Notes: generated from the sequence alone by a model not told the origin. DNA of 14,232 nt from Halanaerobiales bacterium (GCA_016278415.1 JADQBV010000152.1:1-14232), one strand, 5' to 3'. Counted from the stretch's first letter, positions 6,544 through 14,141 are shown. Program-made: numbers and translations.

Positions 6544-7569
6544 ATGGCAAAATATAGAGTAGGTATTGTTGGGTGTGGTACTATATTCCCAATGCACGCT
6601 GTCTCTGTTAATCAGATAGATAATGCTGAATTAGTCGCAGTATGTGATAATAAGAAAGAACGTGCTAAGGCTAGAGGTGAAGAATTTTCTGTAGATTATT
6701 TTGTAGATTTTAAGCAGATGCTTGAACAGGCTGATCTTGATGTTATACATGTATGTACACCACACTATATGCATGCGCCAATAGTTATAGATGCTTGTAA
6801 TGCGGGAATTGATGTATTAACTGAGAAGCCTATGTCTATCAAGATGGAAAATGCAGAAAAGATGGTTAAAGCAGCTAAAGACAATGATGTAACTTTAGGA
6901 GTAATTTTTCAAAATAGGTATAACCCAGGGGCAATCCTTATAAAAGAGACACTGGAATCTGGGGTGCTTGGGAAAATTCACTCTGGTAAACTTGTAGTTA
7001 CCTGGGATCGTTCTGACGAATATTATACTCAAAGTGATTGGAAAGGTACATGGGAAAAAGAGGGCGGAGGCGTTGTAATAGACCAAGCCATTCATACCCT
7101 TGATTTGATGCGTTGGTTTGTTGATGATCATATTGAATATGTTGAAGCAAATATTGGAAATAGGGCACATGAAATAATAGAGGTTGAAGATTCTGCTGAA
7201 GGTATTGTGAAATACAAAAATGGAGTAATAACTGCTTTTCATACTATTAATTATTACAGTTACAATGCACCTGTTGAAATTGAATTACATTGTGAAAATG
7301 GTCTTGTGAAAATGGTTGCAGATAATGCCTCTATTAAATTCAATGACGGCCGGGAATATATAGCTGGACCAAACCCAAATGAATCATTTAATTATGGGAA
7401 TGTTAAGAGTTATTGGGGTGTTAGTCATAGTAAACAGATTGAAAATTATTATGAATCTTTAGCAAATGGAATTGATCCGGATATAACAGGTGAAGATGCT
7501 CTAAAGACACAGAAAATGGTCTGTGCTATTTATGAATCAGGTAAATCAAACAGTAGAGTAAAGTTTTAG
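6544..7569 (+). CDS. Gfo/Idh/MocA-family NAD(P)-dependent sugar oxidoreductase, copy 2
   Basis: A 341-residue cytoplasmic dehydrogenase. Rossmann loop VGIVGCGTI (6-14), AVCDN (32-36) suggesting NAD+, and EKP at 94-96 with catalytic Lys95. The substrate domain has WKGTWEKEGGGVVIDQAIHTLDL (from about 166), with Asp180 and His184 as the catalytic pair. The YYTQSDWKGTW...GGG...QAIHTLDL pattern resembles the branch with glucoside-3-dehydrogenase and UDP-sugar 3-dehydrogenase members; specificity is inference. Of the in-frame starts, ATG 6544 (MAKYRVGIVG) is chosen for the CGAGGAGG site at 6528-6535; an ATG-type start at 6499 would sit inside the leader hairpin. It is followed 94 bases on by the second TIM barrel, so it repeats the dehydrogenase-TIM barrel pairing of the upstream half. 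Confidence 0.92.
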   Translation: MAKYRVGIVGCGTIFPMHAVSVNQIDNAELVAVCDNKKERAKARGEEFSVDYFVDFKQMLEQADLDVIHVCTPHYMHAPIVIDACNAGIDVLTEKPMSIKMENAEKMVKAAKDNDVTLGVIFQNRYNPGAILIKETLESGVLGKIHSGKLVVTWDRSDEYYTQSDWKGTWEKEGGGVVIDQAIHTLDLMRWFVDDHIEYVEANIGNRAHEIIEVEDSAEGIVKYKNGVITAFHTINYYSYNAPVEIELHCENGLVKMVADNASIKFNDGREYIAGPNPNESFNYGNVKSYWGVSHSKQIENYYESLANGIDPDITGEDALKTQKMVCAIYESGKSNSRVKF

Positions 7570-7663
7570 TAATTTCTTATAAAAGATTTTAAAATACCAA
7601 AGATTATAGTTATATGATAACAAGATTTTCGTAACATTAAATCCTAAGGGAGTGAGATAATAA

Positions 7664-8401
7664 ATGAGTTTACCGATAGCGTTACAATTATATACAGTAA
7701 GAGAAGAAATGGCAGGAGATTTCATAGGTGTGTTAGAAAAAGTTTCTGAACTGGGATATCAGGGTGTAGAATTTGCCGGTTTTGGAGAATTGGGAGCAGA
7801 GGAATTAAAAGGACACTTGAATAGATTAGATTTAAAAGTGGCAGGGAGTCATACTGCTTTAGAACTCTTGAGAAATAAGCTTGAAGAAGTGATAGAGTAT
7901 AATTTAATTATTGGAAATCGATATATAGTTGTACCATATGCTGATTATACAGGTAAAGAAGATTTTATAGAAATGGCTAAAGAATTAAAAGAGATTTCAA
8001 ATAAATTAAGTGAGAAGGGTTTAACTTTATGTTACCATAACCATGCCCATGAGTTTGAGAGTTTTGATGGTGAATATGGTTTAGACTTAATCTATAGTAA
8101 TGTTTCATTTGATTTATTGAAAGTTGAGTTGGATACTTATTGGGTTAAAAAGGCTGGTTTAGATCCTGTTGCCTATCTCGAGAAATATAATGGGAGGGTT
8201 CCCAATGTACATTTGAAAGATATGGAGGCAGATACAGGGGATTTTGCTGAGGTTGGAGAAGGAGTTATGGATATAAAGGCTATAATTAATAAGGCTGAAG
8301 AAATTAATGCTGAGTGGTTAATTGTAGAACAGGATAAGTGTAAAAGGCCTGCTTTAGAAAGTGTTGAAATTAGTATTAATAATATAAAAGGTTTGTTATA
8401 G
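7664..8401 (+). CDS. AP-endonuclease-2-type TIM barrel, sugar phosphate isomerase/epimerase family, copy 2
   Basis: A 245-residue member of the same superfamily as the gene at 5438, but short and of a different branch. It opens IALQLYTVREEM (5-16), with GYQGVEFAG (31-39), typical of the isomerase/epimerase subfamily found beside Gfo/Idh/MocA and ThuA genes. Likely metal and catalytic residues: E36, the cluster YHNHAHEF (124-131; H125, H127, E130), E155 and D157 in ELDTYW, H183 in HLKD, and E222 in VEQD. Probable substrate: the keto-sugar made by one of the two dehydrogenases. Start supported by AAGGGAGTGAG at about 7646-7656. It ends 15 bases before a strong terminator, making it the last gene of the lacI-led unit. 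Confidence 0.9.
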   Translation: MSLPIALQLYTVREEMAGDFIGVLEKVSELGYQGVEFAGFGELGAEELKGHLNRLDLKVAGSHTALELLRNKLEEVIEYNLIIGNRYIVVPYADYTGKEDFIEMAKELKEISNKLSEKGLTLCYHNHAHEFESFDGEYGLDLIYSNVSFDLLKVELDTYWVKKAGLDPVAYLEKYNGRVPNVHLKDMEADTGDFAEVGEGVMDIKAIINKAEEINAEWLIVEQDKCKRPALESVEISINNIKGLL

Positions 8402-8416
8402 TAATAGAAAGTAATT

Positions 8417-8470
8417 AAGAAGTATTATAAGCTATTACTCTTTAAATTAAGGTTTATAATACTTCTTTTT
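8417..8470 (+). terminator. Strong intrinsic terminator after TIM barrel 2
   Basis: A perfect 14-bp stem, AAGAAGTATTATAA (8417-8430) with TTATAATACTTCTT (8454-8467), extendable inward by about three pairs including G-U, followed by a run of T to 8470. It splits the carbohydrate cluster into two transcription units. Confidence 0.88.
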
Positions 8471-8498
8471 GCTAAGAAAATTACTGAAAAAATATTTA
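8469..8498 (+). promoter_or_regulatory. Candidate promoter for the thuA 2 - GH1 - DUF1349 unit
   Basis: TTGCTA (8469-8474), 18-base spacer, TATTTA (8493-8498). Both boxes are imperfect, but a promoter is needed here because a strong terminator lies directly upstream. No TGTAAACCGTTACA operator is near it. Confidence 0.35.
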
Positions 8499-8548
8499 AA
8501 GTTTAAGAAATGATAATCCGATTTAGATATCCAGAGGGGGTATTTGAT

Positions 8549-9274
8549 ATGGCTGAAAGTATAAAAGTCACAGTATGGAATGAATTTAGACATGAGAAAG
8601 AATTGGAAGAGTGTAAAGAATTATATCCTGAGGGGATGCACTCGGTCATTGCTGAATATTTAAAAGAGTTAAAAATGGATGTAAAAACAGCTACTCTTGA
8701 TGAACCAGAACATGGTTTAACAGAAGGGGTTTTAGATAATACAGATGTATTGATATGGTGGGGACATTGTGCCCATGATGAGGTTGAAGATGAAGTAGTT
8801 GATAGGGTTCATCAGAGGGTTCTTTCAGGTATGGGGCTGATAGTTCTTCACTCTGGTCATTTTTCTAAGATTTTTAGAAAACTAATGGGCAGTAGTTGTG
8901 ACCTGAAATGGCGTTGCGCTGATGAAAAGGAACGGCTTTGGATTGTAAAACCGAATCATCCAATTGTTAAGGGTTTGAATAAGCAATTTATTGAATTGGC
9001 TGAAGAAGAAATGTATGGTGAGTTTTTTGATATACCTGAACCTGATGAAATCATTTTCCTTAGTTGGTTTGAAGGTGGCGAGGTTTTCAGGAGTGGTTGT
9101 ACTTTTAGTAGAGGCAATGGAAAGATATTTTATTTCCGTCCTGGTCATGAGACAAATCCTAGTTATCACAATGAAGATGTTCTAAAAGTTATCGGTAATG
9201 CAGTAACTTGGGCAGCTAATAATGGTCATATTGAAGTTAAGTTCGGGAATGTTAAACCACTAGAAAATATATAA
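8549..9274 (+). CDS. ThuA-like protein (trehalose-utilisation family), copy 2
   Basis: A 241-residue cytoplasmic protein closer to the classical ThuA pattern than copy 1. Visible: N-terminal strand [12 protein letters not shown] (6-17), [13 protein letters not shown] (26-38), [13 protein letters not shown] (67-79), [16 protein letters not shown] (94-109), a central [15 protein letters not shown] (152-166), and [12 protein letters not shown] (197-208). The histidines and the cysteine in WWGHCAH, HSGH and RPGHE recur in the family and probably line the active site (inference). Known ThuA proteins act with a Gfo/Idh/MocA partner in trehalose and related disaccharide use, where 3-keto sugars are intermediates. 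ATG 8549 is chosen for GAGGGGG at 8534-8540; the in-frame ATG at 8510 lacks a site and would add an unconserved tail. It heads the second transcription unit, before a beta-glucosidase. Confidence 0.9.
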   Translation: MAESIKVTVWNEFRHEKELEECKELYPEGMHSVIAEYLKELKMDVKTATLDEPEHGLTEGVLDNTDVLIWWGHCAHDEVEDEVVDRVHQRVLSGMGLIVLHSGHFSKIFRKLMGSSCDLKWRCADEKERLWIVKPNHPIVKGLNKQFIELAEEEMYGEFFDIPEPDEIIFLSWFEGGEVFRSGCTFSRGNGKIFYFRPGHETNPSYHNEDVLKVIGNAVTWAANNGHIEVKFGNVKPLENI

Positions 9275-9410
9275 ATAAAGAGCCTATCTTAGTAGACATA
9301 TATATAATAACACAATACATAAAGAATAATCCTATTTTTTTATTATAAAGAATATAAGGAGAATGAGCGAGTGAGTGAGACAATCTTAAAATAAAGAGGG
9401 AGTTGATATA

Positions 9411-10766
9411 ATGAGTTTTCTTGATAGTTTTGTATGGGGGGCAGCTGCAGCATCATATCAAATTGAAGGTGCTGCATATGAAGATGGTAAAGGACTCTCT
9501 GTATGGGATATGTTTAGCAGAAAGAAAAACGCAATAAAGAATGGTGATACTGGAGAAGTTGCCTGTGACCATTATCATAGATATAAGGAAGATGTAAAAA
9601 TAATGAAAGATATAGGTCTACAGGCATACCGTTTATCAATATCATGGCCTCGGGTTTTACCAGATGGCACAGGTGAAATAAATGAAAAGGGTTTGGAATT
9701 CTATGATAAGTTAATAGATGAATTGTTAGCAAATGACATAGAACCATATGTAACACTTTTTCATTGGGATTTCCCCTATGAATTATATAAAAAAGGTGGC
9801 TGGTTAAATTCTGACAGTTCAGATTGGTTTGCAGAATATACTAAAATAATTGTCAATAGATTATCTGATAGGGTGAAAAACTGGTTTACTATAAATGAAC
9901 CTCAGGTCTTTATCAATATGGGTCATCGTGATGGGGTACATGCCCCTGGAGTAAAGTTGAGCATGGAAGATCTTTTACAGATTAGTCATAATGTGTTACT
10001 GGCACATGGTAAAGCCGTAAAAGTGATTAGAGAGAACTCAGTTCAAGATTGTCGGATTGGTATGGCGCCAGCAGCATTTCCAATTATACCAAATGAAGAA
10101 ACTCAGGAGAATATTGAGCTGGCAAGAAAAAGCAATTTTGCCGTTAATGAACAGAGTGAACTCTGGGCAGTTAGCTGGTGGATGGATCCGGTTATAAAGG
10201 GACAGTATCCAGAAGATGGTTTAGAAAGATATAAAGAGTATATGCCTGAGATTAAAGATGGAGATATGGAAATAATATCACAACCTGTTGACTTCTTTGG
10301 AGTAAATATTTATCAAGGAGCAAAAGTTGGTTTGGATAATGACGGTAAGCCTCATATTGTTGAAAAAAAGGATGGTTATCCACGGACTGCATTTGATTGG
10401 CCAGTAACAGAGGAAGTCTTATATTGGGGACCTAAATTTTATTATGAAAGATATGGTAAACCAATTATAATTACTGAAAATGGTATGTCCAATATTGATT
10501 GGGTATCTCTAGATGGTAAGGTACATGACCCTCAAAGGATAGATTTTGTAAATAGGTATCTAAATGAATTCAAAAAAGCCGGTGAAGATGGTGTTGATAT
10601 CGGGGGATATTTTATCTGGTCAATTATGGATAATTTTGAGTGGGCCAACGGCTACCATGAGAGGTTTGGTCTAGTACACGTTGATTTTGAAACAGGTGAA
10701 CGTATTATAAAGGACTCAGGTTATTGGTATAAAAAGGTTATTGAAAGTAATGGGGAAATACTTTAG
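9411..10766 (+). CDS. Family 1 glycoside hydrolase, beta-glucosidase type
   Basis: A 451-residue cytoplasmic retaining glycosidase, full length for GH1. The fold starts at FVWGAAAASYQIEGA (7-21). The acid/base is Glu163 in TINEPQ, the nucleophile Glu356 in ITENGM, and sugar-binding HWDFP (118-122) is present. The C-terminal SIMDNFEWANGYHERFGL (404-421) has the Glu-Trp found in beta-glucosidases that bind free sugar, not the Ser-Lys-Tyr set of 6-phospho-beta-glucosidases, so unphosphorylated beta-glycosides are the likely substrate. There is no signal peptide, so the substrate must be imported. The start follows AGAGGGAG at about 9395-9402. The 136-base gap after thuA 2 has no terminator; they are probably cotranscribed. 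It may act in parallel with, or feed, the oxidative enzymes encoded upstream. Confidence 0.96.
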   Translation: MSFLDSFVWGAAAASYQIEGAAYEDGKGLSVWDMFSRKKNAIKNGDTGEVACDHYHRYKEDVKIMKDIGLQAYRLSISWPRVLPDGTGEINEKGLEFYDKLIDELLANDIEPYVTLFHWDFPYELYKKGGWLNSDSSDWFAEYTKIIVNRLSDRVKNWFTINEPQVFINMGHRDGVHAPGVKLSMEDLLQISHNVLLAHGKAVKVIRENSVQDCRIGMAPAAFPIIPNEETQENIELARKSNFAVNEQSELWAVSWWMDPVIKGQYPEDGLERYKEYMPEIKDGDMEIISQPVDFFGVNIYQGAKVGLDNDGKPHIVEKKDGYPRTAFDWPVTEEVLYWGPKFYYERYGKPIIITENGMSNIDWVSLDGKVHDPQRIDFVNRYLNEFKKAGEDGVDIGGYFIWSIMDNFEWANGYHERFGLVHVDFETGERIIKDSGYWYKKVIESNGEIL

Positions 10767-10845
10767 GGGGTGTATTATCTTAAGTTGGAAAGTTATCCAG
10801 ATCAGCTTAGTAGATTAGTTATATTTTCTTAATGGGGGAGTATCT

Positions 10846-11421
10846 ATGTTTGAAAAATGGTTAAATAAACCGAAGGAATTTCAGGTAGAGAATACTAGAA
10901 TAATGATTAGTGCAGATGGTAAAACAGATTTTTTTGTTGATCCAGCTTTAAATGGAATAATGAGTAATGCCCCTCTCTATATGAAGGAAATAGAGGGTGA
11001 CTTTTCTTTTTCTTGTAAAGTTAAACCTTTATTTAAAGCAAGATATGATGCTGGAGCTCTTATGCTATATATTGATAATCATAACTGGATTAAATTTGCC
11101 TTTGAAAATACTGACCTTGGATATCCTGCTGTTGTTAGTGTATTGACTAAAGATTATAGTGATGATTGCAATGGTGAAGAGATATCTTCTGATAGTATTT
11201 ATTTAAAGGTAAGTAGAAAAGAAGGCTTAACTGGTTTCTATTACTCTATGGATGGCATTGCTTGGAAAATGAAAAGGCTCTGTAGATTTGAGACTAACTA
11301 TTATAAAAGTTTATTCTTGGGTATAGAGGCCCAGAGTCCAATTGGTGAGGGTTGTAAAGTTGAATTTTCTGAAATGAACTTTCTTAATGAAGCAGTGGAT
11401 GATTTTAGAGTAGGTGTATAG
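10846..11421 (+). CDS. DUF1349 protein, concanavalin-like beta-sandwich
   Basis: A 191-residue cytoplasmic protein. Features of the DUF1349 family (concanavalin-like/LamG-type fold): an opening W (WLNKPKEF), GDFSFSCKVKPLFKARYDAGALMLYID (35-61), NHNWIKFAFE (62-71), SVLTKDYSDD, YLKVSRKEGLTGFYYSMDG (123-141) and FLGIEAQSP (157-165). Length is normal. Function is unproven; members such as B. subtilis YesU lie in carbohydrate operons. The fold is like that of DUF1080-type domains, some of which act on 3-keto-glycosides, so an enzymatic or sugar-binding role here is possible, but that is inference. A GGGGGAG site (10834-10840) supports the start. It is the last gene of the unit, 79 bases after GH1 and before a terminator. 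Confidence 0.85.
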   Translation: MFEKWLNKPKEFQVENTRIMISADGKTDFFVDPALNGIMSNAPLYMKEIEGDFSFSCKVKPLFKARYDAGALMLYIDNHNWIKFAFENTDLGYPAVVSVLTKDYSDDCNGEEISSDSIYLKVSRKEGLTGFYYSMDGIAWKMKRLCRFETNYYKSLFLGIEAQSPIGEGCKVEFSEMNFLNEAVDDFRVGV

Positions 11422-11474
11422 TATTATAATTATATAGTTCCATTAATTGAAGTAATAAAATATAAAATTAATAA

Positions 11475-11520
11475 GAACAGGTGTGTTTTCATATAATAAT
11501 ACATGCCTGTTTTCTTCTTT
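11475..11520 (+). terminator. Terminator of the thuA 2 - GH1 - DUF1349 unit
   Basis: ACAGGTGTGT (11477-11486) pairs with ACATGCCTGT (11501-11510), two G-U pairs, 14-base loop, extended by flanking AGA/TTT pairs and followed by TTTCTTCTTT. It closes the carbohydrate cluster. The following 11521-11665 is AT-rich; it contains a TATAAT (11623-11628) but no matching -35 box. Confidence 0.85.
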
Positions 11521-11665
11521 GTAGATTTCTAGACTTTAATGAAAAAAAATGTTACAATAAAGTATGAAAAAGCTTTAAAAATATATTTTTCTATTATATT
11601 TAATAATAATCAGTCATTTTTGTATAATTTTCAATATACTATATATAGGATTGATGTGACAGCAG

Positions 11666-12088
11666 ATGATGAGATTATGGAAAATGCTAACAATATATGA
11701 TAAGGTATTAATTATATTTCTGATCCTACTAAGTGTACTAGCTATTCTGTCACCAGTAGGTTTTTTGCTAAGTGGTAGAACAGATTCTGATTCACAACAG
11801 GTGATAGTAATTCAGCAGTCTAACAAAAGCCAACAGAGAATTCCAATGAGTAGTACATATCGTGAGGAACCATTATATGTAGAAGTGATTGGACCTCTTG
11901 GAATAAGTATAATTGAAGCACATAATGGGAAGGTTAGATTGAAAGAAGCCCCTCCAGAAGATCCTGAGAAAATATGTGAAAAAACTGGTTGGATTGAACA
12001 AACAGGACCAATGATCATATGTGTTCCCAATCAGGTGTCGATTTGGATTGAAAGAGAAGACTCTGAATTGGATGGTGTCTCTTGGTAA
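11666..12088 (+). CDS. NusG domain II-containing membrane-anchored protein
   Basis: A 140-residue protein with one N-terminal membrane segment (about 13-36, KVLIIFLILLSVLAILSPVG), a low-complexity linker rich in Gln and Ser (about 41-65), and a C-terminal small beta domain. The latter has the pattern IEAHNGKVRLKE ... DPEKICEKTGWIEQTGPMIICVPNQVSIWI (83-129) seen in stand-alone NusG domain II proteins of Firmicutes. Those often carry a CPD-like triplet before KxC; here it is EDPEKIC, so one Cys is absent. The function is unknown; these proteins commonly neighbour Gx transporter and FMN-binding or Rnf genes. The ribosome binding site is poor. ATG 11666 is used because a stop lies in frame at 11657; ATG 11669 or 11684 is possible. 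Confidence 0.78.
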   Translation: MMRLWKMLTIYDKVLIIFLILLSVLAILSPVGFLLSGRTDSDSQQVIVIQQSNKSQQRIPMSSTYREEPLYVEVIGPLGISIIEAHNGKVRLKEAPPEDPEKICEKTGWIEQTGPMIICVPNQVSIWIEREDSELDGVSW

Positions 12089-12154
12089 GGATAATATACT
12101 ACAAAAGTGCTATTTTTAGATGTTTTTATCAATAGTGACTATACTTACTTAAAA

Positions 12155-12188
12155 TTCCCTTTAATTTCTCCTCTAATATTAAAGGGAA
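12155..12188. repeat. Inverted repeat after the NusG-II gene
   Basis: A perfect 11-bp repeat, TTCCCTTTAAT (12155-12165) and ATTAAAGGGAA (12178-12188), with a 12-base loop. No U-run follows directly. It may be a stability hairpin in front of the terminator at 12194, or an operator. Confidence 0.55.
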
Positions 12189-12193
12189 ATGAC

Positions 12194-12240
12194 AGGTCTA
12201 TATGGAATTATTATATATAGGCTTACTTTTTGATTTTTTT
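12194..12240 (+). terminator. Terminator between the NusG-II and Gx genes
   Basis: AGGTCTATAT (12194-12203) pairs with ATATAGGCTT (12215-12224), with two G-U pairs and an 11-base loop, followed by ACTTTTTGATTTTTTT. The T-rich tail is good but the stem is AT-rich. If active, the Gx-maf-radC genes need their own promoter; none was clearly seen in 12241-12322. Confidence 0.65.
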
Positions 12241-12322
12241 CTTTAATCATCAATTTCAATTAGTTTTTCTATAATTCTTTATAATAAATTTAGTATTAAT
12301 ATGTTTTCAGGAAGGTATTATT

Positions 12323-12841
12323 ATGGATAGAACTCGAAAGATTGTAACTATTGGTTTATTGGTCTCTCTTGGATTAATTCTTCACTTTGTAGAGAACATG
12401 ATACCTATGTCATATATTGTCCCTGGAGCAAAATTAGGTCTGGCTAACATAGTTAGTCTAATAGGTTTAGTTTTATACGGATTTAATGGTGGTTTTTTAA
12501 TATTATTGTTAAGGGTCTTAATAGGTTCCATAATGGCTGGAACATTTATGACGATAAATTTTTATCTCAGTTTTACAGGTGGTTTACTAGGATATTGTGC
12601 TATGGTACTTATTTATATCTTATTTAAAGACAAGTTTAGCTTGGTAGGCGTAAGTGTAGCTGGTGCAACTTTTCATAATGTTGGTCAGATTATTATTGCT
12701 TCTTATATTATTGATAATCCAGGTATTTTCTACTATTTACCATATTTAATATTGTTGGCTATTCCTACTGGTATTGGAGTGGGGCTTGTTACACATTTTT
12801 CTATTAGATATTTACCATCTGATCGAGTCAGGGGGATATAA
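12323..12841 (+). CDS. Gx transporter family / heptaprenyl diphosphate synthase component I-like membrane protein
   Basis: A 172-residue, almost wholly hydrophobic protein with about five or six membrane helices. The opening RKIVTIGLLVSLGLILHFVENMIP, then VPGAKLGLANIVSLIGL (33-49) and a ...FYLSFTGGLLGY segment (85-96), is characteristic of the family annotated either as Gx transporter or, from the old name, heptaprenyl diphosphate synthase component I. The architecture resembles ECF-type S components, so small-molecule uptake is likelier than prenyl synthesis (inference); the substrate is unknown. The start follows AGGAAGG at 12309-12315. Its stop lies one base before the maf ATG, indicating coupled translation. 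Confidence 0.9.
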   Translation: MDRTRKIVTIGLLVSLGLILHFVENMIPMSYIVPGAKLGLANIVSLIGLVLYGFNGGFLILLLRVLIGSIMAGTFMTINFYLSFTGGLLGYCAMVLIYILFKDKFSLVGVSVAGATFHNVGQIIIASYIIDNPGIFYYLPYLILLAIPTGIGVGLVTHFSIRYLPSDRVRGI

Positions 12842-12842
12842 A

Positions 12843-13418
12843 ATGGCTAAGTTGGTTTTAGCGTCTGCCTCTCCTCGACGGCAAGAGTTAATGGAAATGT
12901 TGGGTTTTAATTTTACAATTGTCCCAAGTAAAATAGATGAGGAGCAATATAATCATTTGGGTCCTGTTGAGATGGTTAAAGAATTAGCTAGAGCAAAAGC
13001 TGAGGAGGTAGCAGCTCTGGTAGAAGATACTGTTGTTATTGGTTCTGATACAATAGTTGTTCTTGATGATAAAGTATTGGGTAAACCATCAGATCAAACA
13101 GAGGCTAGGGATATGTTGAGGAAATTGCAGAATAGAAGGCATAGTGTTTATACAGGTATTGCAGTTTGGGATACATTTTCAGGACAAGTTGTGGTTGACT
13201 ATGATAAGACAGATGTTTTCATGGGTTCTATTACAGATAAAGATATCCTAGAATATGTAAAAACTGGTGAGCCTATGGATAAAGCTGGGGCATATGGAAT
13301 ACAGGGTGTTGGAGGGATTTTTGTAGAAAAAATTAATGGTTCATATTTTACTGTAATGGGTTTACCTATTCATAAGTTAGTTAAGATCCTTAAAGACTTT
13401 GATATTTCAATTTTTTAA
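12843..13418 (+). CDS. maf: Maf-family nucleoside triphosphate pyrophosphatase
   Basis: A 191-residue cytoplasmic enzyme that hydrolyses non-canonical or selected NTPs to NMP and pyrophosphate; the Maf/YhdE branch acts on dTTP, UTP and modified bases, and in B. subtilis Maf affects septum formation. Motifs: LASASPRRQEL (6-16), GSDTIVVLDDKVLGKP (67-82, with the catalytic-type Asp69 and Lys81), and DKAGAYGIQG (146-155). Length is normal. The frame is open from 12774, inside the Gx gene, but the SASPRR motif must be near the N-terminus and AGGGGGA at 12830-12836 precedes ATG 12843, so that start is right. Exact substrate is not decidable by eye. Confidence 0.95.
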   Translation: MAKLVLASASPRRQELMEMLGFNFTIVPSKIDEEQYNHLGPVEMVKELARAKAEEVAALVEDTVVIGSDTIVVLDDKVLGKPSDQTEARDMLRKLQNRRHSVYTGIAVWDTFSGQVVVDYDKTDVFMGSITDKDILEYVKTGEPMDKAGAYGIQGVGGIFVEKINGSYFTVMGLPIHKLVKILKDFDISIF

Positions 13419-13445
13419 AAATAAAATAAGTAGGGAGTAGGTAGT

Positions 13446-14141
13446 ATGGGTGCTGTTGAGTATAGGTTGACTATTAAAGAGATGCCTGAAGATGAGCGCC
13501 CCCGAGAAAAACTTATAAAGTATGGAGCAGAGAATCTATCAAATGCAGAATTATTGGCTTTAATTATTAGAGTTGGTAATAAGAGTAGAACCGCTGTTGA
13601 ATTATCACAGGATATATATAATAAATTTGGGGGTTTAAAGGCCTTAAATTATTTGACTATCAATCAGTTAAAAAAGATGAATGGTATTGGTACAGCAAAG
13701 GCTGTTCAAATCAGTTCATTAGTAGAATTAAGTAAAAGAATAGCTTCATTAAATCGAGAAGAAAAGGATATTATTAAATCTCCTAAAGATGCGGCACAAA
13801 TATTAATGCCAGAATTACGTTATCTTACTCAGGAAGTATTTAAAATTATTCTTCTGGATATAAAGAATCAAATAATTGCTATTCCAATGATTAGCAAAGG
13901 AGGACTTTCCAGTTCTATAGTTCATCCTAGGGAAGTATTTAAAGAAGCTATAAAACATAGCTCAGCTGCGATGTTATTGATTCACAATCATCCTAGTGGT
14001 ATTCCTGAACCAAGTCGTGATGATATTAATATCACAAAAAAATTGATAGATGCTGGTAAAATAGTAGGAATTGATGTACTAGACCATATTATAATTGGGG
14101 ATGGTATATTTGTAAGCATGAAAGAAAAAGGGTTTATTTAA
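13446..14141 (+). CDS. radC: RadC family protein, JAB/MPN domain
   Basis: A 231-residue protein, full length. The N-terminal part has PREKLIKYGAENLSNAELLALIIR (19-42) and a helix-hairpin-helix-like MNGIGTAKAVQI (78-89). The C-terminal JAB domain carries the metal-site motif HNHPSGIPEPSRDD with His180, His182, Ser190 and Asp193. The historical link to DNA repair is doubtful; the role is unknown, though the metal site predicts a peptidase-like or other hydrolytic activity. It lies 27 bases after maf, with a GGGAG site, in the conserved maf-radC order that in many Firmicutes precedes mreB. Confidence 0.96.
   Translation: MGAVEYRLTIKEMPEDERPREKLIKYGAENLSNAELLALIIRVGNKSRTAVELSQDIYNKFGGLKALNYLTINQLKKMNGIGTAKAVQISSLVELSKRIASLNREEKDIIKSPKDAAQILMPELRYLTQEVFKIILLDIKNQIIAIPMISKGGLSSSIVHPREVFKEAIKHSSAAMLLIHNHPSGIPEPSRDDINITKKLIDAGKIVGIDVLDHIIIGDGIFVSMKEKGFI

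Noticed and set aside
6895..7242. 115-codon open frame on the minus strand inside gfo2, and similar minus-strand frames within other genes
   Set aside because: They lie wholly inside well-supported plus-strand genes, have no ribosome binding sites and give low-complexity or non-family proteins.
9371..9394. Seven-codon GTG ORF behind AAGGAG before the GH1 gene
   Set aside because: Too short to support; could be a leader peptide but nothing in its sequence (VSETILK) indicates regulation.
10770..10832. Twenty-codon GTG ORF between GH1 and DUF1349
   Set aside because: No properly spaced ribosome binding site and no recognisable family; probably spacer.
10846..11421. Calling the DUF1349 protein a lectin or xylanase
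   Set aside because: The fold is concanavalin-like, but no glycosidase catalytic motif or carbohydrate-binding signature can be named from the sequence.
12323..12841. Calling the Gx protein a true heptaprenyl diphosphate synthase subunit
   Set aside because: It has no DDxxD prenyltransferase motif and is almost entirely membrane helices, which suits a transporter-like protein better.
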